A stretch of 64,000 nucleotides of DNA, from the NCBI GenBank assembly GCA_024760905.1, contig CM045732.1, forward strand, positions 49,999,496-50,063,495. Direction: 5' to 3'. The translations under genes and the position numbers were made by a program. The notes under the pieces are model-generated. The model was not told where the DNA came from. It ran no database searches and worked only from the letters and a program-made list of their open reading frames with translations. Position 1 is the first letter of the stretch, and every line of letters begins with the position of its first letter. Shown here in pieces: positions 52,627 to 64,000 of this stretch. This DNA is from Plotosus lineatus. Its lineage: Eukaryota > Chordata > Actinopteri > Siluriformes > Plotosidae.

Positions 52627-55600
52627 AAATACAGAGCGAGAGAGAGCCATGTATCAGGGCTTTCTTTACAACCGTACAACCGCTGTGTTAGCTACTTGGA
52701 GACATCAGTCTTGGTATGAACACTTTTAATAACCTCGGCGTGTTTTTTTTTTTTTTTTTTGGGGGTATGTTTTGCGAGCATAAAGGTTAAGATGTTACTG
52801 AAATAGTCCAGAGGCGTGTTGCTTTAGACCGATGCTTTCCAGGATGTTCTAGTTGTTTCTGCCCTGTTCCTTACATGATGATCCGAGTGAGCAGTCTAGA
52901 AAAATCGGTGTGACTGCAGTAGCAACGCCTAGAACTTGTTTACGAAAATATCAACAGCGACAATTTACATGATTAGAGCTGTGGTTAAAATCACGTCTTG
53001 GTGTCAATAAGTCTACCAGGAAAATGTCGTTACTTGATCCTGGGAAAGGGTGTGAATACACCTGGGTGGAGCATTAGTTTTTCCAAGGGCATCATATAGT
53101 AATCGTACACTCCGCCAAATCAACAGACTTGGATGTTTTTGGAAAGAGAGAAAACCGGAGAATGGGCACGTGAAAAACATTCGCACAAAAACCACACACA
53201 AACAGCCAAGGAATACCCAAGTTCGTGTTCACATTGGGAAGCAGTACAACCCCATTTTTAAGGTTTTTTGCATGTCTTGAAGTCAGTTGTTTCCAAGTGA
53301 TTGGCATTAACGCAGTCATGTGTGTGGGGAATTTTTCTATGGAATACAAACTACTATATGTCTCACAAAATTGCATGTTGATATTGCAATTTAGAGACTT
53401 GTTCTTATTTCTCCCACAATTGTGATCTAAAAAAATGTGTGATTTTAGTTTTACTATTGTTTTCATGCTTAGGACGGAGCGGGATGCCACAAACTGGTCA
53501 TCAGAAAAGTTGAAAGAGCTCCTGGTAGGTTTGCAAGTAGAGAACGATGAAGGCAAGTGTGAAATCACAGAGCTCAGCAAGGTGGAAGGAGAAGCTTCTA
53601 TCAACAACCGCAAAGGAAAACTCATCTTCTTCTATGAGTGGAATTTAAAGGCCAAGTGGAAAGGTGAGATAATCAGAAAGTTGGTGACTTTTTGTAATCG
53701 CAGCTTGAGATTTGTAGTTGTGTTGTGTTGCAGCTTAATCATTAATCTGAATGAATATTGCTTTCAGAATCGTTTGTAACTTTTGAAAAGAAACTTTTGA
53801 CTAATGAAGTTTTTAGACGTACTTGGATTTCAGATTTGGGTTCATTCTGTATGAAGAACAGTTCAAGATATAAGAAGTACTGTGGATTTGAAATGTACAT
53901 GACATGAATGCAAGTAGAGAGGACAGTTTCTGATAAAATTAGTGTTAGTTCTGTGGGGGAAGGAAGAGTTTTTGGAAACGCCTGTTGGTAATGCTATATA
54001 AAGCGATTATCAGTTGTCTTTATTGTGAAATGTGCTTCAACACCAGTTTTAAACAACAGTTTAAAGGAACTTAACAATCACAGTTAACTGTTCTATACCA
54101 GAGGTGATTGTTTAATAATAATGTGTATCCTATGTTTAAAAGAAAGACTGACTTTAATCTGGTTATAAAATGTGCTGAAGATTCTTCTCTTGCTCTGAAG
54201 CATCCCTGATTCACTTGGGTTTTTTGTTAAACAGGGACATCGCCATCAGGGATCAAATACAAAGGCGAGATTGATGTTCCAAACCTTTCTGATGAAAATG
54301 ATAAGGAAGACCTTGATGTAAGTTCCTTCTTTCTTTTCGGCTTTTTTCCTTTCTCAGGAGTTGCCACAGCGAATCATCTGATTCGCACATTTGATTTGGC
54401 ATGGGTTTTTACATCGGATGTCCTCCCGACACAACCCTTTAGCAAGGGGTCGAAACACGCTGACAGCTATGCAGCCTATTCTTTATGAAAGCCAGCAAGG
54501 GTTCTTTTACAGCCTCACACCGTAGACAGTGAGAGACATGGCCGGCCTTTGATAACCCAGTTAGATGCACTAGGGGACAGTGATAACCTTGTGGAGAGTG
54601 AGGACTCAAATTAACAACCATTGGATCAGCAATTCAGCACCCTTTTTTTTTTTTATTGCAGAAGTTACCCTCACACTGAAAATAGTAACCTTCAACTCGA
54701 GTGAATTTTAAGGGGGATCCCTGACGAAGAAATAATTTTCATAAAATCACCTGATCCCTAATTATTGACACCCCTAACAATTCCCAGGAAATAAATGTAA
54801 TTGAAGAATTTTTGTCATGTCTACAGTAGTTTACAAAATTGATCAGAGAATCTAAGGACATTTAATTTATCACTTCCTGTTTTCCTGGGGTATTAATATG
54901 ATCTGACACAGAGGTCATTTCTCTTATCCATTCTTCAACATGGGAAAGACAAAAAAAAAAAACACCATTTTAAGTGTGCAGATGTGTGTTGACCTTCAAG
55001 TTAGCAGCCTGCACCTGTCCATGTCTACTGTCAGAGGAATCATTAAAAAGTTTAAAACAACTGGAATTGTGTAAAAAGTGGAATAGTAAACAAGCCTGGA
55101 CAAGGACTCAAGATTATTTTTCCACCACGCACAGTAAGGAGGATGGTAAGAGAAATTAAATGTTCGTCAAAGCTCACTGTTAAAGATTTGCCACAAATGG
55201 GAGCGTTTTGGGGTCAAAAAGACTCCAAAACAAACATGAAGTTCTGTCTACATGTCAACAATCTGCTGGCACAGAAAAAACTTTTCTCACAATCATAAAC
55301 GCAAACAAGCCGCATTGGGACCATGTGCTTTGGTCAGATGAGATCAAGATGGAGCTTTTTTGGCAACAAACAGTAAGTGGGTGTGGTAGAACGTAAAATA
55401 TGAGCATGCAGAAAAGTACCTCATGCTCACAGAATTTTTTTTTTTTTTTTGGGGGGGGGGGGGGGGGGAGATTCTGTGATGCTGTGGCCTTGTTTCTCTT
55501 CCAGAGGTCCTGGGAACCTTGTTAGGGTGCATGGCATCATGAACACTTTGAAATACTAGGACAGTTTTCTCTTTCCCTCATAGTCAAGGAGGAAGCATGA

Positions 55601-58429
55601 TATATTATGCGATTCAATAGGAAAAGATGTTAGCAAAACTATGTGCTCAAGTTACTATACAAACCACATAATGTACGTTTCATGTAGCTCAAAATAAATG
55701 TATACACATTATATCGTAGATCGTGTAATACATCGTTGAAGACAGGACATCAAGACATGTTATGAGGGAAAGAGTTAACTCAAAATCTGGTGGCCTCTGC
55801 CTGAAAGCTGAAGATGGGTTGTCACTGGGTCTTTCAACAAGTTAATTAACCTAAACATGTGGCCCAATCTATGCAGAAGTGATTCACCAACCACAGAATC
55901 AAGCTCCTCCCGTGGCTATCTCAGTCCCCAGACCGCAACCCCATTGTAAACCTGTGGTTTGTGCTGAAGAGGAGAGGACCCAGGTTGCTGAATGATTTAG
56001 AGAGATTGTGTTGAGACGAAATGTCCAAGATCCCTCTTTCTGTATTTTTCCATCTTGTGGGGAAATTATAGACGATTAAGTGCTGTGTTGTTGGCAAAAG
56101 AGGTGCTAATAACTGTGGTACACATGATTTGATGTAAACGGATAATTTCTTCAAGTGGGATTTTTTTTTTTTCTTCCCCCCACTGAATAAATGCACTTGA
56201 ATTAAAGGTTGGAGGTGTGTCTTAACACCCCCCGGTTTTGGTTCAATATTATTTTAGAAGGGGAAAAAATGCATTTATTAGAGGCTGAAGAACACAGCTC
56301 AGGTGCCAGTAATTGTAGGGGGCAGTGTATCTTCATCAAGGATGGTTCCTAAATAGTTAACTTAATTTTTGGCCAAAATAGAAATGTTATTGCAAAACGA
56401 GTCTTGTTTTAGAACCAACCAGAATACGTTCAGTCTTGCCGTGGTGTAATAATTTGTTTTTTCATGTGCCCATTACTAAGAAAATGTAATTCCGATGATA
56501 ATGTAGTTTTGTATTAATTGACTGTATCTTCTGGATTGTATTTTCTTAGTATTTGGCATGCACCAGATCAATTTAAAATTTTTTTTTTTTTTTTTATTGG
56601 CTACCATGAATTTGTTTTGTCATTTTAATATTTTCTCTGGCTTCCAGAGTCCGTCATGCCAGCCAAGGTTCACATGTGTCACCCAGCTATGTGAGACCTT
56701 AGAATGAAGCATTGTTATACATTAATGATTTTCTTATTCTTTCTACCCCCTGTGAAGCACATTGTGTGCCTAGTACATGTTCTGAGAGTGAGAGACCTTT
56801 TGAATAACTCTCAGTATTCCTAGCTATTTTTCATGCTGTCTTACCAGGCAGTTTAAAAATCCTGCCTTTTTTTTTGTTTTGTTTGGTGAAACAGATCAGT
56901 GTAAGCCTTTGTAAAGATGAGCCTGACACACCACTCATGACTCTGATGAAAACTGAGGGAGCAGAGAAGGTCCGTGAGACACTGAACAGCTACGTTGAGC
57001 TTCTAAAAACAGGTCAGACATTCTCTCATAGCTTATAACTGCCTGCTCTGGTAATACTCTTCTAATGCTGGACAAGTATTCCTTTACACCGACATGCATT
57101 ATTACAAGAGAACCTGCAATACAGCTGGTTATAGATGTAGGAGAGTATGAGAAGCAATGTGAGTTGGCTTCCTTTGGTACAGGACAGAAGTATGATGCAG
57201 TTACAGAAAGGAAACACTAGAGGTTGACAGGTTTGGGATACTGAAAAGAAATCTAAGTACACTCGGCCCCCAATTTACGAAATTAATACGTTCCAGAGCC
57301 CTTTTCGTATTGCGGCGATTTCGTAAGTAGGGGTCGCATCTTACATGTTAAACGCCTAATTCGTTCCAAGGCTCCAGTCTTTGGACTGAATAAACCCTTT
57401 AAAAATGATAAAAGTACACCAATTTTATATGAAATATGTGTTAAAAGTAAAAAAAAAATAATTTATTAAACCATTTTATTAACATTTATTAATCAAACCA
57501 TTATTAAACATTTTTATTAACACACACACACACATTGAGAGACAGCCAATGAGAGAGCAACTCGCGCATTGTATGAAATTTTGATTAGTGCGTTTGAATT
57601 TTGATTTTCTTTTCGTAAGAGGGGGTTGTTTCGTATTTTGGGGACGGAAACTCAGGAAAATGTTTTTCGTAATCCGGGGATTTCGTACAAAGGGTCTTCG
57701 TAAATTGGGGGCCGACTGTAGTATGAAGTATGACATTTAAAGTGTGTTATAACAATCTTTAGTTTTGAATTTTATGCATCAGTCTCAACAATACCATATT
57801 TTTGTCTTTAATCAAATTCTGAATTATTTAGTATATTGGCTTTATACTGTGTGTGTGAAGCTTGACAGTGAATTTCTCTATCCGCTTATTTGTCTGACGT
57901 GCACAGAGTTTACGCAGGGTATGATCTTACCGACAGCCAACGGTGTGGCCAAACAACCATCCTCTCAGACAAAAGTCAAGATGGACAATACTCAGGTAGG
58001 TATGGTCATCAACTAGGGGCTCAACTGTGAGAAATTTAAACATTTGGGCTTTGATGTTGTTTGTGTGATATATTAATTAATTCTTCTCATGTAGATTGGC
58101 TGTGGAGGCACAGCTCCTCTTCCCTGCACTGGAGTAAAGATCCCCACCTGCAAGTTCTCGCTGAAAGACACTTTCCTCACCTCACCGGAAGAGCTCTACA
58201 GAGCTTTCGTGAATCAGGAGGTCAGTGTAGCCCCATTTCTTAGCACATTGTGTTTTTGTGAGTAGTTTCTTTGTATCGTGATTTCATGAATTTTCTCCAA
58301 AGTAGTAACATTTGCACATGTCTGTAGATGGTTCAGGCCTTCACACACACAGCTGCCGTGGTTGAGCCAGAGAAGGGGGGCAAGTTCCGCCTTTTGGGTG
58401 GAAATGTATTCGGAGAGTTCCAGGAGCTG

Positions 58430-58524
<95 letters not shown>

Positions 58525-58879
58525 GTGGTGCCTTGACTTACGAGTGAGTATCTTTTATAATAAATTTTACATGACACGAGCTTCGCTCCCACCAAAAATG
58601 TGCCCCATCTAACGAGCAAAATTCTGATTTACAAGCCCTGCTGGGGAAATGGCGTTTCTGGCCTGATTAGCCTTGTATAGTTCCGTTTGTATTCCTCCAT
58701 GCTCCGAGAAAGCCTTGTGCAGTGCATCTCGATTATTTTCTGTGATGCCCCCATAGGAGGGGAGGAGATAAAAAATAAAAAAAAATTCTCAGTGTGATCG
58801 AAGCTGGTATCATGGAAAATTTGTAAAAAAAAAAAAAAAAAAGACGACACTCATAAGTCTAGGTGTGTGTGTGTGTGTG

Positions 58880-58925
<46 letters not shown>

Positions 58926-61376
58926 AATAATTAGTAGCCATTCCTCAAGTTATTTCAATCGTACAGCATGAGATTGAGTGGAACAACTGATTTCCCCATG
59001 TGTTCTAGAGTGTGATAAATTGGATGAGAATTTTTTTCCCCCTCTTCTATCACATTTTAAGTTATAAGAATTACTGCTTTGTGGGCTACAGACCTCAATG
59101 GCTCATTAACTGTTAGGAACAATTTTATTTCTTGAAAAATTCAATAATACTTAAATTTTAAAATATACATTCTAACCACGGGCAAGGTCTTAACCATAAG
59201 TGTGCCTCTGTTCACCCAGCAGTATAAATGGGTACCAGTAAAAATATACTGGGAAGGTAACCTGCGATGGACTTGCGTCCCATCCAGGAGGAGTTGAACT
59301 CCTAGTTGCTTCATGCTACAAAAACCGCGGATAAGCACCGGCCTGATGAGCCGCGATGGCGCAGGTGTAAAAAGCCCACGGACTTTTCCAGGTGGGCTTC
59401 CAGCTGAGTAGCTCCTTCAGTGGACGACTGAGACATCCTCAGTGCAGGAAGGAGCGCTACCGCAGGTCGTTCATTCCCACCGCTGTCAGACTGTACAACG
59501 CCACTTTGTGACTGTGAAAATACCGGTTATGTGCAATAAAAACCCCGTGCACGTTAATCAACCACATCTACCCCACTGACTGTGAACCATATCAACCCAT
59601 CTACTCTGCCCTCAGATACATATACACTTGAATATAGGCCAGTCTACAAAGCCGTTCCCTTCTTTTCTTTTGTTTATTAATTTATACTATTTATGTATCT
59701 ATTTATTTATTTACTTATATAATATATATGTGTGTATGTTTCTATATATGTATCTATTTTTGCACCCTCTACTGATGGTACCTCAAGAGCCTGTAACAGT
59801 GAATTTCTCCATTGTGAGATTAATAAAGCTGTATCGTATCGTACTTTACCTGTACATTCTGACCATCAAATACTTTCATTTCAAATGTTGTTGCTCTTTT
59901 ATTTTATTTTTTTATATTCAAAAAGAGTCGGCTTGCCAATTCTCTCCATTTTATTTTTTTTCCTCCATGAGTCAATCAGAATGCTTGATTATTAATAAAA
60001 CTGGCCTAAATGTTTGTTAATTATAAGGTCCTAGTATCACACAGTCAGAGACATATGCATGTGAGCTTATTTATTGTGTGTCTACCCTAACTATTGTGGA
60101 GACGCTGCAGTGTGCTTAGCATGAGGGCAAGAATTACATAGCCAAGCACTTCACTTTTACAATACACCTAAATCGCTTCAATAAACATGACTGTTCTATA
60201 GACAGCAACTGAAAAGGTGTCTGGTTTTATGTTTTGTTTATTTATACAGGTTCCTGAGGAGAAGATAGTTATGAAGTGGCGGTACAACACATGGCCAAGC
60301 GGTAAGAGAGGAAGATTCCTAAGTTATGTTCAGCAATCTACATTAGTATAAAGGACATATTTAAAAATGCATGCCATTAAATGATAAAAAATCACTTGAA
60401 AAATATGTTGATGGATCGATTCGTAGGTTTACTGAAATACTTTCAAACTTGGGGAACATGACATCTGCACTTGCCTATTTTTTTTTTTTTTGGTGTATTA
60501 TCAGAATTTTTTAAATGAAATGGGAGGAAAAAACCCAATGTTTTAAGGGATTTTGATACACTTTTTGCCTGAAGAATTCTCTGAAATGCCAGTCTTTGCT
60601 AATCCAGCTGTGATTTTACTGAAACGACTGGCTTTCAATTCCGTAAGAGATTCCAATTATTTATAAATTTTCTATGTCAAAATCAACCACTTCCCAGTAC
60701 CACTTGTACAGTCAGCTCACTTGGACACTGTCATGGTGTCCATGTGTATAGTGAGAATTATTATCCATGTATAGTGGACTCCATCTGTTCCATAATGCAG
60801 TGATCCATGGGGTCATGTCGCCCTTCTCCCTCTCCTTTTGCCACCTTCATGGCTGAAGTGACCGTGGGCAAGGCAACTGATCGCCAACCGGGCACCGCAG
60901 TGTGACTGAACACTCCACGAGTGTGTTAGGTCACTTTGGATGGGTTACACGACAAGAAAGTAAAAAGAGAAAATGTATAGCGAGTAGCGGCAGTGAGTGA
61001 TTTCAGATAGAGGGATTGTTTAATTGTATAATGTGTAAGTTAGTCTGTTTATTACAAAATCTTATTCAATCTTGTTTGTGGCCTGCCCAAATAGAGGAGG
61101 TCTTGATATCAACATGTTTCATGTTTGCTTTGGTTAATAGTTTTGTTTCACTTTTGCTTCACTTGGTTTTGTCTTGCATGTTCACATCTACATGGCGATG
61201 TAGAGCACTATGCAACAGTGATACTGACCTTTATAGACAAGGGCAACGAGACGGAGCTGAAGGTTGAGTGTCGAGCCGTGCCAGAGAATGAGGAGGACCG
61301 CACGCGAGAAGGCTGGCAGAGGTACTACTGTCAAGCCATCAAACAGACATTTGGCTTCGGCGCACGACTCTGCTGA
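52322..61376 (+). CDS. ahsa1: AHSA1 (Aha1), activator of HSP90 ATPase, complete
   Basis: Cytosolic co-chaperone that binds HSP90 and strongly stimulates its ATPase. Nine exons: 52322-52401, 53473-53663, 54235-54317, 56895-57012, 57907-57995, 58095-58220, 58328-58429, 60250-60301, 61204-61376; 1014 nt, 337 aa plus TGA (human 338). All borders are GT-AG and phases agree. The start ATG has G at -3 and G at +4. The N-terminus [20 protein letters not shown] plus the NxNNWHW motif (NVNNWHW, residues 21-27) is intact. The Aha1_N domain follows ([24 protein letters not shown]), then a short linker and the C-terminal START-like domain ([52 protein letters not shown]). No defect is seen. Fish often keep two AHSA1 copies; which one this is cannot be told here. 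Confidence 0.97.
52580..52623. repeat. (TA)n microsatellite (AHSA1 intron 1)
   Basis: About 21 TA units. Confidence 0.95.
52624..53472. other. AHSA1 intron 1 remainder
   Basis: No repeat family or regulatory element recognised, apart from a T20 tract near 52742. Confidence 0.4.
54333..54645 (-). mobile_element. SINE, family A head with RTE-type tail (AHSA1 intron 3)
   Basis: Begins only about 15 bp after the donor of exon 3 (54318). The left end is the reversed LINE-type tail (TTTCGGC...GTTGCCACAGCGAATCA), followed by the body and a worn head ending near 54645. Confidence 0.8.
54745..56327 (+). mobile_element. Degenerate Tc1/mariner element (AHSA1 intron 3)
   Basis: Ends with TAATTATTGACACCCCTAAC on the left and CCAGTAATTGTAGGGGGCAG on the right. 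Inside are broken transposase pieces: [21 protein letters not shown] near 55020, [14 protein letters not shown] near 55340 (first catalytic Asp region), and [15 protein letters not shown] near 55790. A T12/G17 tract at 55438-55469 lies within it. Boundaries are approximate. Confidence 0.65.
55438..55469. repeat. T-run followed by a run of about 17 G
   Basis: An uninterrupted T tract joined to an uninterrupted G tract. Confidence 0.95.
57260..57718. mobile_element. Short pogo/Tigger-like MITE (AHSA1 intron 4)
   Basis: Left end CACTCGGCCCCCAATTTACG and right end reversed CAGTCGGCCCCCAATTTACG differ at one position. TA flanks both sides (57258-57259 and 57719-57720). No coding sequence. Confidence 0.85.
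58430..58522. repeat. (TG)n(TA)n(CA)n microsatellite at an AHSA1 donor site
   Basis: Starts inside the GTGAGT donor of exon 7 and runs for about 90 bp. Confidence 0.95.
58523..58862. mobile_element. Short DNA element, pogo-like end (AHSA1 intron 7)
   Basis: Left end CAGTGGTGCCTTGACTTACG, right end reversed CCTAGACTTATGAGTG. The ACTTACGAG similarity is partial. Sits between two microsatellites. Confidence 0.5.
58863..58921. repeat. (GT)n(AT)n microsatellite
   Basis: Short GT tract followed by an AT tract. Confidence 0.95.
59175..59385 (+). mobile_element. SINE, family C, headless (AHSA1 intron 7)
   Basis: GGGCAAGGTCTTAACCATAA, TATAAATGGGTACCAGTAAA and AGGTGTAAAAAGCCCACGGA as in the copies at 27975 and 35320; the tRNA-like head is missing. 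Confidence 0.75.
59386..59850 (+). mobile_element. 3' end of a LINE (AHSA1 intron 7)
   Basis: The + strand frame at about 59450-59510 encodes [16 protein letters not shown] then a stop, the usual C-terminus of fish LINE proteins. It is followed by a 3' UTR ending in the AGAGCCTGTAACAGTGAATT block and AATAAAGC. Same family end as 29620-29915. Confidence 0.75.
60302..61203. other. AHSA1 intron 8
   Basis: Nothing recognised apart from poly-T tracts. Confidence 0.4.
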
Positions 61377-62400
61377 GCTCCACCTTCAATCATCATGACC
61401 CCCCCCCCCCCCCCCATTCCCCGCCTCCTTCCCTATGTACAAATGAGCACCCAGACTGTGACTCTACTGAAAAACATATGAGACTTGCAACATGTTCCAC
61501 CTTTCTGGTTTTGAGTTCTGTGTTTCAAAAGAATAATAATCCAAAAGTCGGAAAAGGAAAAATGATTGCCATGTTTTTATGCTGGAGGAAGAATTGAGTC
61601 ATTCTTTTCATGTATCATCTGCATATGTGTGAGTAAGAAATGTTTTTATTTTGGTGCAGTAAGATCTACACCCAGCACTCTCTCCTCCTGACCGTGTCTG
61701 GACAGGGGTGGACTCGATTGGTGCCTTGGGACTGGGAGTTTAATTTATAGATCTATAGCCAAACCTTTTATTAAAAGAAAGATCCTATAGGGCTGAGCAA
61801 GCCACAATACATTGTCAAACCACTTAATCCATTTTGTTTTGATTGAGTATGACAAAATATCACAAAGAATATTAATTTCTATGTGGTCACCCAAATGTTA
61901 CGACCAGTGTAATGATCCGATGTTCTCACAGGAGGACCCAAGTGTGAAACAGACTTTGATGTGTCCAGCAGACTGTTTTATTAGAATTTGTGTGAAATGT
62001 GTTCGTGGACATCCCCCTTCCCTTCGACCCCACAAGTCCAATGACTGCTTTTGTATTCACTTACTGTATTCATTTTGCCTGATGATTTTTGTCTGCTGTA
62101 TGGAGCTGGCATTTGAAATGAGTTCTCAAGACTTCAAGCAGCAGATATTGGGGGTAAAAAAAATAGTCATTTCATAATGAAAAGGTTTGTTTGATATAAG
62201 GAAATGCTTGAGGTTTATAGAAACCTGGATTTATTTATTTTACCTCAGCATCACAATTTGGAAACGGATGAAACTGTTCCATTCACTTTTCTTAAAATAA
62301 AAGTACATTTTCATCATGTTCTCACTGCTTTAATAATGTTCACTACTGTTTTTTTCCCCTCTGGCTGTATCTGTATCAGTAATAAATTTCGTACGTATTA
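61377..62400 (+). promoter_or_regulatory. AHSA1 3' UTR with poly(A) signal
   Basis: Starts with a C18 run at 61401-61418. AATAAA at 62381-62386 is a plausible end of a roughly 1-kb UTR; an AATAAA also occurs near 62297. Which is used cannot be decided by eye. Confidence 0.5.
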
Positions 62401-63700
62401 AGTTAGAGCAGAAAACAGCTTCAGAAAATACTGTAACAGCCACAGAACATCTTTAATGAAAACCTTAAAACATCCATAGTGTGATAAAACACATCCAGTT
62501 GTGGGTATTCTATGTAGTAAAGTCCATTATCTTCTCTGTTATGCCAGTCATTATTTAAAGTTCGGCGACAGTGGTGTACGTCTATGGTATTGCTATTTCA
62601 TTCACTTTTCAACATGAAACAGTTGCAGGTTTATGAATCCAACAGAGGAAAAGCGTTTGAGCAAATAATGCTCAAAATAATAAAAGAAATCTCCCTCTTT
62701 TAAAATAAACTCACTTATTTTTCTTTATAAGAACCCAAAACTTAATAAAAATAAAGATTGAGATATCTGCATTTTCAGTTTCACAAATATATTGTTTTCT
62801 GTTTTATCAAATTCCAAGCTATTATGTCAAGCTATTTTTTAAATTTATTTTTATTTATTTATTTTTGCCTAATTCTACCGTGTTAGCAACAAAAATTACA
62901 AATTCAGAAGTTATATAATATACCAAATATTAAAATAAATAATTGTTGGGTCTTCATAAATATTGCTGCCATTTTCATTGAGCTGTGAGCCAGCGAGAAG
63001 AGTAAAATAATGTGAACATTAGACCAAATAAAACTATTCCCGGTTTTTCATCGGAATTTGCGGCTTTTTTTTTTTTTTTTTGAGGTTTCGAGGGCTGTTT
63101 TTAAAATTTTTTTAAATAAATTAAGTTTGGGGGCTGGTGCTGAAGAAAACCCGAGATTTTTTTTTTTTTTTTTTAATCCAGCCTAACAGTAATACAAATT
63201 TGGAGAATAACTCCTTCAGACTATTTGTTCCTCTTATCGACTTTATAAGTGATGTTAGATGATGAAGGCCGTCATGCCCATGGTTAACACATGGTGTAGA
63301 CAAAAATGAATAATTGGTGCCAGATTCACTGTTTCTGCAGTTAGCAAGATGGCGGTGTCTTCACGCAGATTACAAGCTCGGACTCCTGACAAATGGGAGA
63401 GAAATCGCGTATGAGCAAAACCTTCAACATTAACAAAGTGGATACCAACCGACACAAAACTGAACCAAAGCATGCAAAGTGCTGAAGGATGTCCCCACAG
63501 GTCCATGTCCCAATGTTGAAGTGTTCTGTGACCCTTGCAGTATGACCCCTAAAAGGTTTTCTTTCCTACACTAGAAGAGTCTGAGGGCTCAGTGTTTTGC
63601 CTTTTGGATGGCTTCTCTTCTAGTGACTTGGATTTGATGGACATATTGTGCCAATTCTTCCTAGAATTGAGGACAATATTTATTCTCAATAGGTAAACAA
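62401..63700. other. Intergenic, AT-rich, nothing recognised
   Basis: Two long T tracts (about 63064 and 63156) and no supported gene. A CAAGATGGCGGTGTC sequence at 63346-63360 might be a LINE or promoter start, but nothing around it confirms this. Confidence 0.4.
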
Positions 63701-63959
63701 CTAGAGTGTGACAGAATGCTTGACGCATGATCTCCAAAACTTTTGATATTTAACAAAGCGCTGACCGAGTGACAAACAATGCGTGGCTTGTGGTGTCAAA
63801 GCTTTGCAGGCAATAAAACTGCATTCAGCAGAAGGATGGATTGTGTACCTGTGCTCTAAACATTTGGCTTTGCGGTCTTTCACCACTGATGAACCGGAGG
63901 TCTGTTCTGAAAGCTTCTTCAGAAAGTCGAACAACGTCTCTGACTCAATGCACTGTTTC
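63701..63959 (-). CDS. Possible exon (or relic) of an NC2-alpha/DRAP1-like gene
   Basis: On the - strand a pyrimidine-rich tract and CTATAG acceptor (63965-63960) are followed by an open frame beginning, after one leftover base, KQCIESETLFDFLKKLSEQT. DRAP1 (NC2-alpha, a TATA-binding-protein repressor subunit) has, from memory, LKQCIELEQQFDFLKDL at the end of its histone fold, at what may also be an exon start. The match stops after about 15 residues. The rest of the frame (to the stop at 63701) is unlike DRAP1 and may be intron, a divergent tail or a pseudogene. The remaining exons would lie beyond the window. Confidence 0.3.
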
Positions 63960-64000
63960 CTATAGTATGGAGGAATACAGAAGATTTAGTATATGCACAT

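Noticed and set aside
59628..60020. 130-codon Tyr/Leu-rich frame
   Set aside because: AT-rich LINE 3' end and simple sequence; no conserved motif.
61812..62177. 121-codon frame after AHSA1
   Set aside because: Lies in the likely AHSA1 3' UTR and has no recognisable domain.

Overview
This window is vertebrate nuclear DNA, almost certainly from a teleost fish. The protein-coding exons have GT-AG introns and match bony-vertebrate proteins. The non-coding DNA is packed with Tc1/mariner and pogo/Tigger-like DNA transposons, tRNA-headed SINEs and truncated LINEs typical of fish genomes. The density of Tc1 relics would suit a catfish, but the species cannot be read from the sequence. There are no prokaryotic features, no CRISPR array and no viral genome.

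Layout. (1) Positions 1-22740, + strand: the 3' two-thirds of EPRS1, bifunctional glutamyl-prolyl-tRNA synthetase. Twenty-two exons can be placed to the base with consistent phases (3273 nt, 1090 codons plus stop). They cover the tail of the GluRS half, a WHEP-repeat linker and the whole ProRS half. I count four WHEP repeats, against three that I recall for human EPRS1. The intron before the last WHEP exon holds a Tc1 element containing a Tigger-like element containing an inverted LINE piece. (2) 22740-34510: a repeat-filled interval with Tc1 relics, a 3-kb dead LINE on the - strand and a 1.4-kb GA/GT-rich minisatellite. (3) 34554-40200, + strand: a five-exon gene, probably CLBA1 (aftiphilin-like clathrin-binding protein), with a dead Tc1 element in its last intron. 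(4) 46708-47778, - strand: an intact single-exon GPCR, GPR132 (G2A). (5) 52322-about 62400, + strand: complete nine-exon AHSA1, the Aha1 activator of the HSP90 ATPase (337 aa). (6) 63701-63959, - strand: a possible NC2-alpha/DRAP1-like exon at the right edge, low confidence.

How the genes relate. They do not form an operon or pathway. EPRS1 charges tRNA-Glu and tRNA-Pro, CLBA1 is a trafficking adaptor candidate, GPR132 is a cell-surface receptor and AHSA1 is an HSP90 co-chaperone. CLBA1 next to GPR132 matches the human 14q32.33 neighbourhood, and AHSA1 is also on human chromosome 14, so this half looks like a rearranged chromosome-14-like block. EPRS1 (human 1q) beside it is a fish-side or lineage-specific junction.

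I found no convincing undescribed gene system. The observations most worth a second look are the fourth WHEP repeat, a Cys-to-Ser change at a predicted zinc ligand of the ProRS C-terminus, loss of the NPxxY-position aspartate in GPR132, SINEs that share one head but carry two different LINE-type tails, the inverted repeats, and the NC2-alpha-like exon at the edge.
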